The notes under the pieces: generated by a model
What the model was told of the DNA's origin: nothing
Database searches by the model: none
Seen by the model: the letters and a program-made list of their open reading frames with translations, nothing else
Made by a program: the position numbers and the translations under genes
Part shown: piece by piece, positions 11,648 through 22,575 of the stretch
Numbering within the stretch: the stretch's first letter is position 1
Layout of the letters: the number at the start of each line of letters is the position of its first letter
Assembly: GCA_010015675.1 (NCBI GenBank)
Contig: ML977025.1
Span: 128,394-192,393, forward strand
From: Byssothecium circinans
Taxonomy: Eukaryota; Ascomycota; Dothideomycetes; Pleosporales; Massarinaceae
Reading direction: 5' to 3'
DNA: 64,000 nt

Positions 11648-13135
11648 GTTGACTGGGGGATAACTTGAACTATATGAACAAGGAAAAGGGTATATAGCGA
11701 ATACAAGGAGGAAGATTAAACAGTGAAGGCTTTGGCGGAATGGGTTTGCAAACAGAAGTCTAGGGAGTTTAGGCTATAAAAAGCCGGCAGCTGTAATGCA
11801 TGCGTCCCGATGGGACGCTGTTAGATGGCGAGGCAAGGCTCGTACCGTGGGATTGGGATTCAAACACACAGACTAGAAAATTGGTGGAAATCAACAATTG
11901 ACGGACAATGGACAGAGTAGGGCGACGTATCGGCACCAGGGGACGGTTCGATAGACACCAAAACCAGCCGTGTTCACTCCCAAGACGCACGATTCTTCGC
12001 TTGAGGCTGACGATGGAGGGACGAGACGAATGTGGAAGAAGCTCGAGCCATATCGATATCTCTTGCATAGATTATGCGGGCTCCGACAGGGCCATAGAAC
12101 CGCAAAGTCATCGCTACGAGAGCTGACCCGGCCTCAAGATGTCGTATGTCGGAGGGAAGACGAGCGATGACCTCAGTCATGGTATAGAATGGCGTCCTAT
12201 CTTCCGGGAGAACCATGGCTCAAGAGTCCAGGACAGTTGAGGAACGAAAGGCAGATTGGGCACGGGAAGAGGCGGCAAACCGGGCAAAGTGCATGTTGGT
12301 ACGGTCTGGGCGTGAGCTGAAAACATATATTCATCTGATTGGCTTATTAAGCGAGAGATAACGCGCTCCGCCTGCATACCGTTCATGCACATTTCCAATA
12401 CCCGTGTGTAAGAGTGAGGTGCACTCCACTGGACTAGATCGACATCAACCATTCTCCCGCTCCTATTCACCGTATACCGTAGGGGCGGTGGCTAGTTTAA
12501 TAAAATCAAGATACGACCATATTCTGATTAAAGCTCTGTTTCAACCATACAGCATCATGTCAGCATACGTCACTATATGCTAGCAGCATGCTGAAATTAT
12601 GTTGAAAGGATGTTGGCTTGAATATGGTCGCATCTACATTTTAGACCCGTGTTAACGAATTGAATTTGCGCGCTACGGTAATTTACCCCTTTCCCAGAAA
12701 GAGACCTCGGGATCCAGATTGAATCGGTTTCTAGAAGTGTTCCAACCATGAATAGCGCAAAGAATACATCACCATGACAAAAACTATAGAGCCATGTATT
12801 CTGAGTCCTAGTGTTTCCCTGCATATTAGGAAGTCCCGGATACCTTGAGGAAGCACGGTGGACTAGTAGTTAGGTTTCATCGGTATCGTATGAACTCGCT
12901 AGATTCGAGACGGGGAGAGAACTCGCCACACTCGGGACGAGAGAAAGAAGTACGAGAAGAGAATGCATGGAATATCAGCAAAAGTCTCACATAACCCACT
13001 TGAACAGGCCTAACGAAGGAAAGCTCTGCAAGACTTTTTCCATAACAGTACATGAAAAGGAGGATTCGCAAAGAACGAAGAAGAAGAAAAGAGCCTACCA
13101 AACCACCTCGCAGCACCGTACCAGTCCCACATTTC
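11648..13135. other. Intergenic, with possible gene remnant at 11974-12216 (-)
   Basis: Upstream of the peroxidase there is no recognisable gene. A minus-strand ATG frame at 12216-11974 (80 aa) has natural-looking codon use (TEVIARLPSDIRHLEAGSAL), and an overlapping minus-strand frame lies at 12470-12177. Neither has a family match I know. They may be exons of a decayed gene. The remainder holds short AT-leaning stretches. Confidence 0.3.
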
Positions 13136-14091
13136 TCACACAATCACACTCCCACCACTCCTCTTCCTCATCTGAAAGATATCCCTCTGTGGCCCATCAG
13201 TCCAACCGCAGTTCTCGTTATACCCCGGAACAAGCGGCCATTGGACGTCGATATTGCTTCCCGTTTGTTGGTTATACGCCAGCATCTGTTTGGCACCTTT
13301 GACGCATTTAGACTTGTCGTCAGCGCAGTATACAGGGATTTGAGCTTTAGCGAGCGGGATGTTGGAGGTTGCGCCCGTGACTGTGCATTTGTAGGGTTGC
13401 ATGTACCTGGGCCCATCATTAGCGCTCAATAATCCTCGCTATATTGAGGGACAAGGAGAACTTACATGTTAGGCTGTCCACACTTATCCGGCACCCAAAG
13501 CCACGCACACGTGCATCCACCCTCCGGGCATTTTGGCAGATTCGGCACCCGATACGTCGCCAACCTCTTCCATGGCGTGTGCTTCAATACGCTGAAAACA
13601 ACCAAGTTCTCCATAGTAACCTTCTTGATATCATTCTGGTAACTGATCGCCCACGCGGTACCCGCCGCATTGCTCTGATTAAACGTATGCAGCGCACCGT
13701 CATCAAGACACCCGCTGCCTTCTCCATGCCAGCTATTCCAGTCATCTTCACGGTTCTGACCATCCGGCCACGCTGTCACTTTCTTCCCGTCATACGAAAG
13801 CGTAGTGAAGGCGCGGTTGTGCGCTAGTTCAACAGTAAAATTTCCGTTAGCGGGGAGTTCGAGGAATTCGCCGGCAGGAGGTGGAGCGAGATCGCAGCCG
13901 CGGTCGTGTTGGAACCACCACTGTTCTTTGGGGAGTTTGTAGAGTGGGTTGACGACGAGGTTGGTGTTGGGTTCGGAGTGGTTAGGGTCGGTGCTATTGC
14001 CGTTGCGGCAGTACATGCCTTTTGCCCATGCTGCGGTGTGGGCGGAGGCGAGGCTCGTGAGGGCAGTTGCAAGGAGAGTGGTCCGAAGCAT
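13136..14091 (-). CDS. AA14-like secreted copper monooxygenase (LPMO-type)
   Basis: Exons 14091-13466 and 13406-13136 (59-base intron) give 298 aa. The signal peptide (residues 1-17) ends ASA, leaving His18 as the mature N-terminus in HTAAW, as required for a copper histidine brace. A second candidate copper ligand is the His in VELAHNR. Conserved segments include [30 protein letters not shown] and [10 protein letters not shown] with many paired Cys. This arrangement matches, from memory, fungal AA14 enzymes, some of which were reported to act on xylan-coated cellulose. The family call is strong; the activity is inferred. The ATG at 14091 is preferred because it sits at the signal peptide; the longer frame upstream lacks support. 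Confidence 0.8.
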
Positions 14092-14879
14092 AGTGGACAA
14101 AAGGGAAGAATGACTGGGACCGAAGCCCGAAAATTCAAAGTGAGCGAATGAAGATAGAAAAGGCAGAAAAGGACGCAGAGAAGATGAATGAAAGCCTGAT
14201 CGAAAAAGACCCAGCGCAGTCTCTATATGTATACGAAATCCTCTCGTTTCCGTATGCAGGAACCGACTGCAGAACGTTTCAAGAAACAATCCATACTGAT
14301 CGCTACGAAGGTTTATTCATCAAACTACGCCGCATCGAGCTGTTCGCTGTCGAGAAATTGGAAAGCTTGTCGTTCGTGATGTGAGACGGAGCGGAAAGTT
14401 GCAGCGTGGGTCTGATGAAGGACCCCGAGCTATACCGTAATTAGTGCTTAATAAGAGAATCAAATCCTTCGACCAAATTAATTGGGCGTTCTTCGACGAA
14501 TCGAAGCAAAGACGGGGTTTGCTGATGTTAAATGATGAGATGGGAGTCGAAGGGTGGTAGTGGATGCGAGGCGGCTGAGCGAGGTGCAGTCCTGGCATGA
14601 CTCCCTCTCTCGTCGACGAAAAGCCGGCTACGGTAGTCTTGGGCAATGCGTTCTGTTAACGCTCTGACAAAATACTGCGACAAAGTTTGAATCATAGTCA
14701 CCTCTCTATGCTGGCCTTGTTGCCTACTTACCCACCCATGAGAGCACTGCCTCGAGGCCTTCTAAAAGGGCATTGCGCGGAGGACGAAAGTCAGCCGTTC
14801 ACCGGTTTGATAAGGACAGGATGAACGTCGACGCTGAAGTGATGCTCGCCCCAGCGTGTGAGTGCCTGCACTAGCCAGC
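14092..14879. other. Intergenic, nothing recognised
   Basis: This holds the upstream region of the AA14-like gene. Short frames only; none resembles a protein family. Confidence 0.4.
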
Positions 14880-15227
14880 TCACTCTGGTCCAGCCATCAC
14901 GTCGTTCCATGACAGTGCAACCAAGCCATCGTTCTCAAAGAACCATCCCTTCCCCCTTCCGTCACCAACGCAAGTAAGAGAGTGCGAAAGCGACCCTCCC
15001 AAACCCGCAAAGAAATCCCACCAGCCTAAAATTAGCGCGGCACCAGCGGCATTGTGGAGGTCAGCCGGCGTCATTCCGTGCATAGATCGAACGGCGGCCC
15101 GCAGCGCATCCAGAACCCCCGATCCCAAGCCATCCGAACCACAACCAAATCGTCGCAGTGCAGCAAAGCGACACTCTTTCAAAGCAGCTGCGACTGTGTG
15201 GAAGAGAAATAGTTTGCCCTTGTTCAT
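14880..15227 (-). CDS. Possible small protein, hypothetical
   Basis: An ATG at 15227 opens a 115-residue frame with natural composition (Ala/Gly-rich, helix-like segment LDALRAAVRSMHGMTPADL, then LILGWWDFFAGLGG) ending at 14880. It is divergent from the EAF gene whose start lies 56 bases away, so it may overlap that promoter or leader. I do not recognise it, and it could be a chance frame. Confidence 0.25.
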   Translation of the reverse strand: MNKGKLFLFHTVAAALKECRFAALRRFGCGSDGLGSGVLDALRAAVRSMHGMTPADLHNAAGAALILGWWDFFAGLGGSLSHSLTCVGDGRGKGWFFENDGLVALSWNDVMAGPE

Positions 15228-15282
15228 GCATTGATATCGTATTGTTCTGGATTGGAAAACGAGAAAGGAGGAGAGAGTGACA

Positions 15283-16868
15283 ATGGCGTCCCCCATAGTT
15301 GAGGGCCGTGTCGACCCGCACAAAAAGGCACATTACACACTGCACATCAGTGACCGAATAGCAGACGGTGAAGTGGGTGATTTCACCGGTATAAGATGTA
15401 TGTTCATCCCTCAAATTTCCTGCTCCCTTCCGTCCGATCTCCCTTGCGACAAGTCAACCTTCACCCTCACCCACTAACTCTCCCTACAACAGTCAACCAC
15501 AAACCCGCACAGCCCACCTCCTCACGAACGACGCGCATAACTCCGAAATCCTCGAACGTCTACAACCTCTCCATCGAAGACGAGAAAGCGGGCGATGGGA
15601 AAGATGTCTTCATCTTTACAGGGCAGAAGACAACGCCCAAGAAATCATACATTCTGCTCTTCGACCCCGCGACACAGAAAGCGACCCTCGAACCCCTCGC
15701 GAGTTCCTACACATTCAATGTTTCGTCGAAGAACGGCACAGACATGTCGTCCATATACCCAAAGATATACCCTCGAAAACAAAAGGACGATGCGCCGGAT
15801 ACCACAGCAGCAGCAGGTGACGAGCTGTTCGACGATGATCGAAGTAGAGACGATGTGACAACAGCTCCCGATCCAGACAATCCATTCGACTTCCGACACT
15901 TCCTAAACAAAGAAAAGGAAGGGAAGAAGGGCGACGAATCAGAATACGGCGTGAGTTCGCCAGACTATCGCACAGGAACAGGTAGCGCGATGAACACACC
16001 ACAAGTAGCCGCCACGCGAAAACCTGCAGCATCGAATCTAGGACCCAAAGCGAAAGCAAAGGCCCCAGCACAAACAGCGTCCAAGGTCAAGAAACGCAAG
16101 AGTCCCGAGCCAGACGCGAAGAAAACAGTCGCAAAGAAACCTCCGCCAACAGTGCGCCTCGAGCGTCGCGCAACCACCGATCCAAAGCCCAAACCCGAAC
16201 CCGCAAAGCCTACGAAGAAGGCTGCGGTCGCGCCGCCATCGTCGAGGATAAAGAGCGCGGAGATTGTGCATTCGTCTGATGAAGAGGACGAAGATGCGGA
16301 TGGAGAATCAGACCATGAGTTTCAAGCCACCAAGTCCTCACCGCCACCCGTTCACCGCTCTCCCCCATCACCACCACTGCGACAGCAACACCACCATTCC
16401 TACGACCCAGCTTCAGACGAAGACGAAGACGAGGAAATGGAGAACGTTGGTGGCACGAGAGGTGGTCTTGACCTAGAAATCGAATTCGAAATCCCCGACG
16501 AGCGACCCTCGAAGCCGAAGAATGCGCTCCGCCCCAATCTAGGTTATCTCGCATCTCCCGCCGGGGGTCCAATATCCCTTGCTAGCGCCGCAAGTAGTGT
16601 CGAAGGCACGCCCCAGCAGGACAGGAAAAACAACGCTCACGAAGACGGCGTTATTGACTTTGGGGGCATGGGTGGCGCTGCCAGTGACGATGAAGATGAC
16701 GCGGGTGATCATGATGTTGATGATCTGGACATTGGACCGCCAGCTCAGACGCGACATGAAGGGGAAGAAGACGGGGACATGGAGATGGAGGAAGACGATC
16801 CTTTCTATAAAGAGATGATGGAGGGACTTGCTGGGGGCGATAGTAGTGAAGAGAGCGAGGAAGAATGA
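15283..16868 (+). CDS. RNA polymerase II elongation factor EAF (ELL-associated factor) homologue
   Basis: Exons 15283-15397 and 15493-16868 (95-base intron, phase 1) give 496 aa. The N-terminal 125 residues match the EAF domain: GRVDPHKKAHYTLHISD, IRFNHKPAQP across the junction, then VYNLSIEDE, KDVFIFTGQKTTPKKSYILLFD and a Leu-rich closing strand. The remaining two thirds are disordered, with Lys/Pro/Ala-rich and long acidic runs and a C-terminus of Glu/Asp/Ser. EAF proteins partner ELL to stimulate Pol II elongation in the nucleus. A GTG lies six bases upstream of the ATG in the same frame; the ATG at 15283 is the better start. Confidence 0.85.
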
Positions 16869-16937
16869 TCGTGTGTCGAAGAAAAGAAACGTTTTGATCC
16901 TATCGCAGCCGACATTCTGACCTGGCTAGTTCGTAAC

Positions 16938-17117
16938 CACGCGGTTGAAAGAATTCCCCGCACACATAATACTCTCTCACTCTCCCTCAACTTCAACAAA
17001 ACATAGAATTGTAAAGCTAGGCCTGCTCTTTTACGTAGGAGTAGGAAGATGTTAAAAGGGTGTGGGTAAATATGAGCTGAAGTTTTTCGGTGTGCGGCGA
17101 ATTGTTTCAATCGCGTG
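16938..17117. mobile_element. MITE copy 1 (180 bp, 28-bp terminal inverted repeats, 5-bp TSD)
   Basis: The left end begins CACGCGGTTGAAAGAATTCC and the right end is its imperfect inverse; aligning 28 bases of each gives 25 matches. The element is flanked by direct 5-bp copies GTAAC (16933-16937 and 17118-17122). It is too short to encode a transposase. A second copy lies at 22200-22423. It sits in the 3' flank of the EAF gene. Confidence 0.88.
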
Positions 17118-17122
17118 GTAAC

Positions 17123-17814
17123 ATCGACGCTATGTGTGGGTTCTTCGAGCTTGGATATACGCATTGTGCAAGTCTTTACGCAATTACCTATCATCTCCTC
17201 TTCGATACACTCACCCTGACACCACATTCGGAACGTAGGATCACCATTTCGTCGCTTCTCGTCGCCAAACATACCGACGGCCAGAACAGACCACACTCGC
17301 TGCCACACTCATGAGCAGGACCTTTTCCGTATACTGTGGGACAGCGCGCCAGAAAGGTACGGCGACCTGCGCCGAAGGGCTACGTTAAGCGTTGAAAATG
17401 TCTGTCGAGAGAGGGGAGAGAAGAGAGCTAGCGAATGATGGCCTTACCGCAACGAAAATAACGAGGAACAGACTTCCACCAAAAGAGCTATCACAACCAC
17501 ACTCTTAAACGCAGACCAAGAACTAAAAAGGAGCGGAAAAACATATTGCGCAATATCAATTTTTGAACATCAAGCCACTTAAGCCAAGATCAGTACAAAC
17601 CCCCTCCCACCACACTGAACTATATCCACCAGCCATCATTCGATGCAGCCATCGAACTCCCCCATTCCTCCTGGAAATCCCTTAACGAACCGCTCCCTCC
17701 CACTCAAAGGTCCTCGTCCCATCTCCATCATCGTAGTTTCTTTTCCGCACTCCTTCACCTTCCTCCTGTCACCCCCTCTCCCCCCCCTCCCCTCCGTCTC
17801 CTCACTCCCCCAAA
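17123..17814. other. Intergenic, nothing recognised
   Basis: DNA between MITE copy 1 and the Cys-rich frame is pyrimidine-rich from about 17,640. Frames here are low complexity (Pro/Ser/Leu) and not convincing. Confidence 0.35.
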
Positions 17815-18036
17815 TTAACACGCCGGAAAACCCCCTCTACCTCCCCCTTGCCTGGCACTGGCACCAGCACCAGCACACTGACAAACCCCCTCTACCGCCC
17901 CTCTCTGTAACAGGCACTTCCCCGGCGTGTTCCGGCAGAAGCCAAAGCAATCATTATCCGCATCGCACGAGCCATCCATGCGACAAGACCCCAGTTTGCA
18001 GATGCCGGTGCAGCAGTTGGCGCCGCCGGAGCCCAC
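17815..18036 (-). CDS. Cysteine-rich frame, possible exon of a small secreted protein or remnant
   Basis: The minus-strand frame ending at 17815 carries a dense cysteine pattern (NCCTGICKLGSC, DNDCFGFC, GKC, VCQC) like small fungal cysteine-rich secreted proteins. It has no ATG of its own. About 150 bases upstream another frame contains a hydrophobic, signal-like segment (TTILLTALLPLTTALALAQ), but no clear ATG or splice pair joins them, and the tandem repeat at about 18061-18162 lies between. It may be a decayed gene or a gene with an unresolved 5' exon. Confidence 0.3.
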   Translation of the reverse strand: MGSGGANCCTGICKLGSCRMDGSCDADNDCFGFCRNTPGKCLLQRGAVEGVCQCAGAGASARQGGGRGGFPAC

Positions 18037-18060
18037 ACCATGGGCGTGGTTGGGGGGAGG

Positions 18061-18162
18061 GCGCCAGGGACGGCTCCAGGGAACGCACCAGGGACGGCTC
18101 CAGCGAACGCACTAGGGACGGCGCCAGGGAACGCACCAGGGATGGCGTCAGGGACGGGCCTT
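18061..18162. repeat. Degenerate tandem repeat, about 24-bp unit
   Basis: Roughly four units built on GGGACGGCTCCAGGGAACGC and CACCAGGGACGG, with scattered substitutions. The unit length is a multiple of three in the minus-strand frame that reads PSLVRSLE repeatedly, so it could once have been coding. Confidence 0.65.
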
Positions 18163-20078
18163 GGGCGAGGGCGAGGGCGGTGGTGAGGGGGAGGAGAGCG
18201 GTGAGGAGGATTGTGGTTAGGTTGAGTTGGATTGTAAGGAGGTGGATTGGTCGGTTGATGGGTGAAGGTGAGGTTGGGTTCGGTTTGTTTGATAGTAAAG
18301 TAAAAATGATGCCTTCCTTCTTCAAATATATCCCGCGACTTGAAGTATTAAGAAGTAAAAATATCTGATGATCCCCAACTCTATCATCGTCCAAAGGAAA
18401 TATCCCACCCTATTTATCCCCCCTCTACTCCCCTCCCTCACTACCCCTCCGCAGTCCCAGTTTCCGTTCCCTCTCATAAAGTTTCAACGTTTCATCCCCG
18501 CTCCCTATCCCCCCAAAGCCGCATCCACGGAGCCCAACTCCGTAAACCACAGAACCTACAGAAATCCAAATCCAAAACTCTACATTACAAAACCCAAGCA
18601 AACAAACAAAACTCTATACTACAAAAGCCAAACAATAAAAACCCTATAACGGTATTACAAAAAACGCAAACACAACAAAACTCTATATTACAATTCCCCA
18701 CACCATACCACGACAGCTCCACGCTCATCCCCAATATCCGACTCTGACTCCCAAACTCCGCTTCTAAGGACCGGTACCACGAATCCGACTACGTCGCGTA
18801 TCTTCTCAAATAACAATAAACTCTATAGTTATTACCTTTACCAAACCCACCCCCTACTTACACTACCAACCCCTAACTCCCACCCAAATCAAGAGCCCTC
18901 ACGCACCGAATCCATCCACTCTCCATGCATCCCCACCTCGCAAGAAATGGGTACGATGAATTCAGCAATTCGCACCCTCGCGTACCTAGACCCCCTCCCC
19001 CGCCTAAACAATAAACAAACCTCTGTATTCTATAATATCACCACACGCTGCATGAGGAGGCCTTGAGTGTGCTGCGATGAATCCACCAAATCGCGTGCTT
19101 TCTACATACCACGGTCCTCTTCCATACCTCTCCTCTCCTCTCTCCTCTCCCACTTCCCGCTAAATACAGACCACCCCTCCCTCTCGTGTGCGTGTGAGCT
19201 AGGGTGGAGGCGAGGAGCTTGCTGTGCTTGTCGTGCTCGCCGTGCTAGCTTGTGGTAAAGAAGCATCAATATCCAATATCTCAATCTGGCAAAACGTCGA
19301 CTTTTGTGCTCCGTATATATCTAACTTGTTGCTGACCTGACATGCATGCATGTGTGGTTGTCGATTCGGTTCGGTTCGATTCCTATGGTCGGTATTGCCC
19401 TGTATCTATTCATGCCCTGCCCTGCTCTGTGATGCCATACTCAGACTCGCCTCGCCCCGATTGGACTCGTCTGGATGGATATACAACTTCGTCGCGTCGT
19501 GTCATGTCGTGTCGGATTCGCGCAGAAAAGCCCTATGGAAAGGAAGGTAAAGTAGCAGGAGCGTGGTTTTGAGAGTCCCTGGTGCGTTTGAACCGGACTT
19601 TCGACCGATGGTGTCTGGTAGACGCAGTTCCCCACACGACATGTTGAAACAAGTACGACGAACACGAGCGAAAACCACAAAACAGTCGGAACACGATGGA
19701 GACGTCAAAGTGAGGCTGCCGGATATCGCATTTTTTTAAAACTGCCGCATACTAACTAGTACATCCACCTCGACTCGACTCGACGCATCACGCATCACGC
19801 GTCTATTACCGCAAAACCTCACGTTACCCAGCACGCACAACACAACCATCCACACAGCACACAGCACACATAACCCATCGATACCATGTCAATACCAGTT
19901 CTATCATACCAAGCACGAATATATGCTCGTTCTCATCATGATGCCCATGTCATACCTACCTATTACGTTGTCGCCGAAAGAAACAAAAAAGACCTAAAGG
20001 GGGTATATGTACCAACCAAACCGAACCTTGCGCCAGTTCCACGAAAACAAAAACCACCTCGGAGCCCTTTTCTCCCGT
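18163..20078. other. Gene-poor, A/C-rich interval with a recurring AAACTCTATA motif
   Basis: Between about 18,570 and 18,840 the words AACTCTAYAYTACAA and AAACTCTATA recur about five times in A/C-rich DNA, suggesting a degenerate tandem or dispersed repeat. From 19,061 to 20,078 I see only short, low-complexity frames. The last part is the 3' flank of the GH72 gene. Confidence 0.4.
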
Positions 20079-21501
20079 TCACATCCACATGAACATGCCC
20101 GCAAGCATGCCCACAAGCCCCAGACCCATGTTATTCCACTCCTTGGACAAACCCCCGGGAGCGGCGCCCTTGCCGCCGGGGGACGGTGTCCCGTTGCCCT
20201 GCTCACCCGCGCTGCCGGTACCGTTGCTGCTCCCACCAGAAGACGACGTGGGAGTAGCCGCCGCATTGTGGATTTGGCCGATAGTTGGAAGCTTGCTGGT
20301 CGGGTCAACGGCCCAGGCGTCGCTCGTGAAGGCCGGGCACGGCGGTGCGGTCAGCGTCGGGTTGTACTCTGACATCTTGACGCCCGAGGGGTTAAGAGTC
20401 TTCCACCTCTCGCTCAGGTTGGAGAAGTCCGGGTTCTTCGGGGTGGGAGTTCCCGAGCGGGGAAAGCCATCTGGGGGCGCAGAGGGCGCGGCTGGATCAA
20501 CCTTGGGGCCGTAGGAGATGATGCCGTATTGGTTCTGCTCCTGGATCCACTCGTAGACGATGGCGCCGCTGTAGTAGGGTAGCATGTCGTCTCCGAAGAT
20601 GGCTTCCATGTCCTTGAAGTCGCGGTTCGGAGGCTCGACGCAGCCCGTCTCCGAGATGAAGATGGGGATGTTGTAGCCGGCGTCCTTGACCCTCTTGACT
20701 AGGTCCACGTAGCCCGACTTCATGTAGTCTGAGTCGCCGCACCACGAGTATGAGTTGAGAGAATAGAAGTCGAGGGCCTCGGCGCTGTTGCTACCACACG
20801 CAAGGTAATTTTGTTGCATGGGACGGAGACTGGCGATGTCGGCGGCGGAGTATCCAATGGGGATCTTGCGGTAGCCTTTGCGATCGCGATAGGCTTTCAT
20901 GTCGCGCGCGGCGGCCTTGACGTACGGAGCGGCAGGACCATTGTGGGCTGCAAATGATCAGTACGGTTCATTTCTAGGGCGGTTTGTTGGACAACTTACG
21001 CTTAGACAAGACCTCATTGCCCACAAAGAACCCGGCGAGGTTGTCGTATTGGTGGAACGCATCCATGACCTGCTCGAAGCGACCGACCTGCGACTGGTTC
21101 CATGCGGGCTCGTCGGGGTTGATCTGAGTGTCGAAGGTGTCCAGGTCCAACCAGATGTAGATGCCCGCATCAGCAAACGTCTTCATGCAGTCGTCGTGCT
21201 TGACGGACGGGTCGACGTGGTAGACACGGATCGAATTGGTGCCGAGCGTCTTCATGAGGTTGGCGTCGAGGGAGCATTGCTTGTTGTCAATGAGCGGGTC
21301 TGCGGGCACAAGCTGGTAGGCGATTCCTGGAATTGGTCAGTGAGGGTAGCAGGGTGTGGAGGAGGGAGCGGATGTACCCTTGACGAAGAACTGCTTGCCG
21401 TCGCTCGTGAACAGCTTCGTTCCCTTGGTGGAGATGGTAGGTATAGCGTCGACGGCAGCAAGGCCGGCAAGGCCTATAGTGGCAACAGTCGTGAAACGCA
21501 T
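20079..21501 (-). CDS. GPI-anchored beta-1,3-glucanosyltransferase, GH72 (Gel/Gas family)
   Basis: Exons 21501-21378, 21326-21000 and 20947-20079 (introns 51 and 52 bases) give 439 aa. A signal peptide (about residues 1-19) leads into the GH72 catalytic domain: NSIRVYHVDPS, the acid/base Glu146 in FFVGNEVLSK, the YSAADI and LDFYSLNSYSWCG segments, and the nucleophile Glu250 in IFISETGC. After a Ser/Gly-rich linker the protein ends in a hydrophobic tail (GLGLVGMLAGMFMWM), the mark of a GPI anchor. There is no Cys-rich CBM43 module, so it belongs to the shorter subgroup. These enzymes cut and rejoin beta-1,3-glucan at the plasma membrane and wall. Confidence 0.95.
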
Positions 21502-22199
21502 CGTGGATTGCTGCTAATAAACAATATCACGAGAGGCAGAGAGGGAGGAAAACGAAGACAGATATACAAAAGGGACGACTTCGGGCCCAGCGTTTGCTCG
21601 TTCTTATGAAGGGCCCGCTCCTCTGCACCGCTCCTGGCCTGGTGTAGTATTGCGGGTAGTCGCACGGTATGTCTGTCGCCTTGCACGCAGGCGCTGTCGG
21701 GTCGAGGCAGCGAGTGAAGGGATGGGAGAGAACAAAATGAAAGCGCCTCCCTGGCATCTCCCCACCCACCCCCGCGGCTCCATCGTCAATTCACTTTTTT
21801 ACGCAGGAAGACATGGGAAAACAATGAACGCGCTAGCTGCAGGTTTGACTGTTGGTGTTACAGTACGTGCCGCCCCCCTGCCCGTACTGTGATTGGTTCA
21901 AGAGCTCATCAAGCCTCCGGTCCGCGTTGGCTTCGAGCTTGAAATACGGGTCTGTGGCTTGACTCACAGCCTTACACATGTACTAAAATTGCTACCTCAA
22001 CGTTACAGAGGCATACGATAACTCTTTTATGATATTATGTGTTTATATTGTAAGAGGGACGAGTTCCCAGAAGACACCCTAGAGAACAAGGCAGGGACGG
22101 TTTAAAACATGCAACATAGGATGGGAAACTGCCTGCAGATTGCGGCTCCCGGGTGTGAAACACGGCACCGTCACATACCAACGGTTATCACGTACGACG
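21502..22199. other. Intergenic upstream of GH72
   Basis: This contains the promoter of the GH72 gene and unannotated DNA up to MITE copy 2. No credible gene is seen. Confidence 0.45.
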
Positions 22200-22423
22200 C
22201 ACGCGGTTGAAAGAATTCCCCGCACACATAATACTCTCTCACTAAAGACCGCCTACGATAACTAACACGTTAATCACTCTCCTTTAACTTTAGCAAAATA
22301 TAAAATTGTAAAGCTAGACCTGGTCTTTTACGTAGGAGTAGGAAGAGGTTAAAAGGGCTTAGTTGGGTGTAGGCAAATATGAACTAAAGTTTTTGGTGTG
22401 CGGCGAATTGTTTTAATCGCGTG
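22200..22423. mobile_element. MITE copy 2 (224 bp, inverted repeats, 5-bp TSD, RIP-like changes)
   Basis: The left end is identical to copy 1 over 28 bases; the right end differs by one C-to-T change. Flanking direct repeats are CGACG (22195-22199 and 22424-22428). Relative to copy 1 it has about 40 extra bases after AATACTCTCTCAC and several C-to-T or G-to-A differences, such as TTCAATCG against TTTAATCG and GCTGAAG against ACTAAAG. It ends 152 bases before the uS15m stop. Confidence 0.88.
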
Positions 22424-22575
22424 CGACGGTATCATGGCGATCAATATGTGCGACGAAGCTCCAGGAAAGTATCTTGCGCAGTAATCTCGTTGCTTCTAAT
22501 ATCACACAGCACGAATCTTCTCCAACAGCGGTTGCTTCTATCTGCACACTAACTTACATCTCAATGTCTAATACC

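Noticed and set aside
17955..18394. 146-residue minus-strand frame with hydrophobic segment
   Set aside because: Starts only at TTG and runs through the tandem repeat; mentioned only as a possible source of a signal-like exon.
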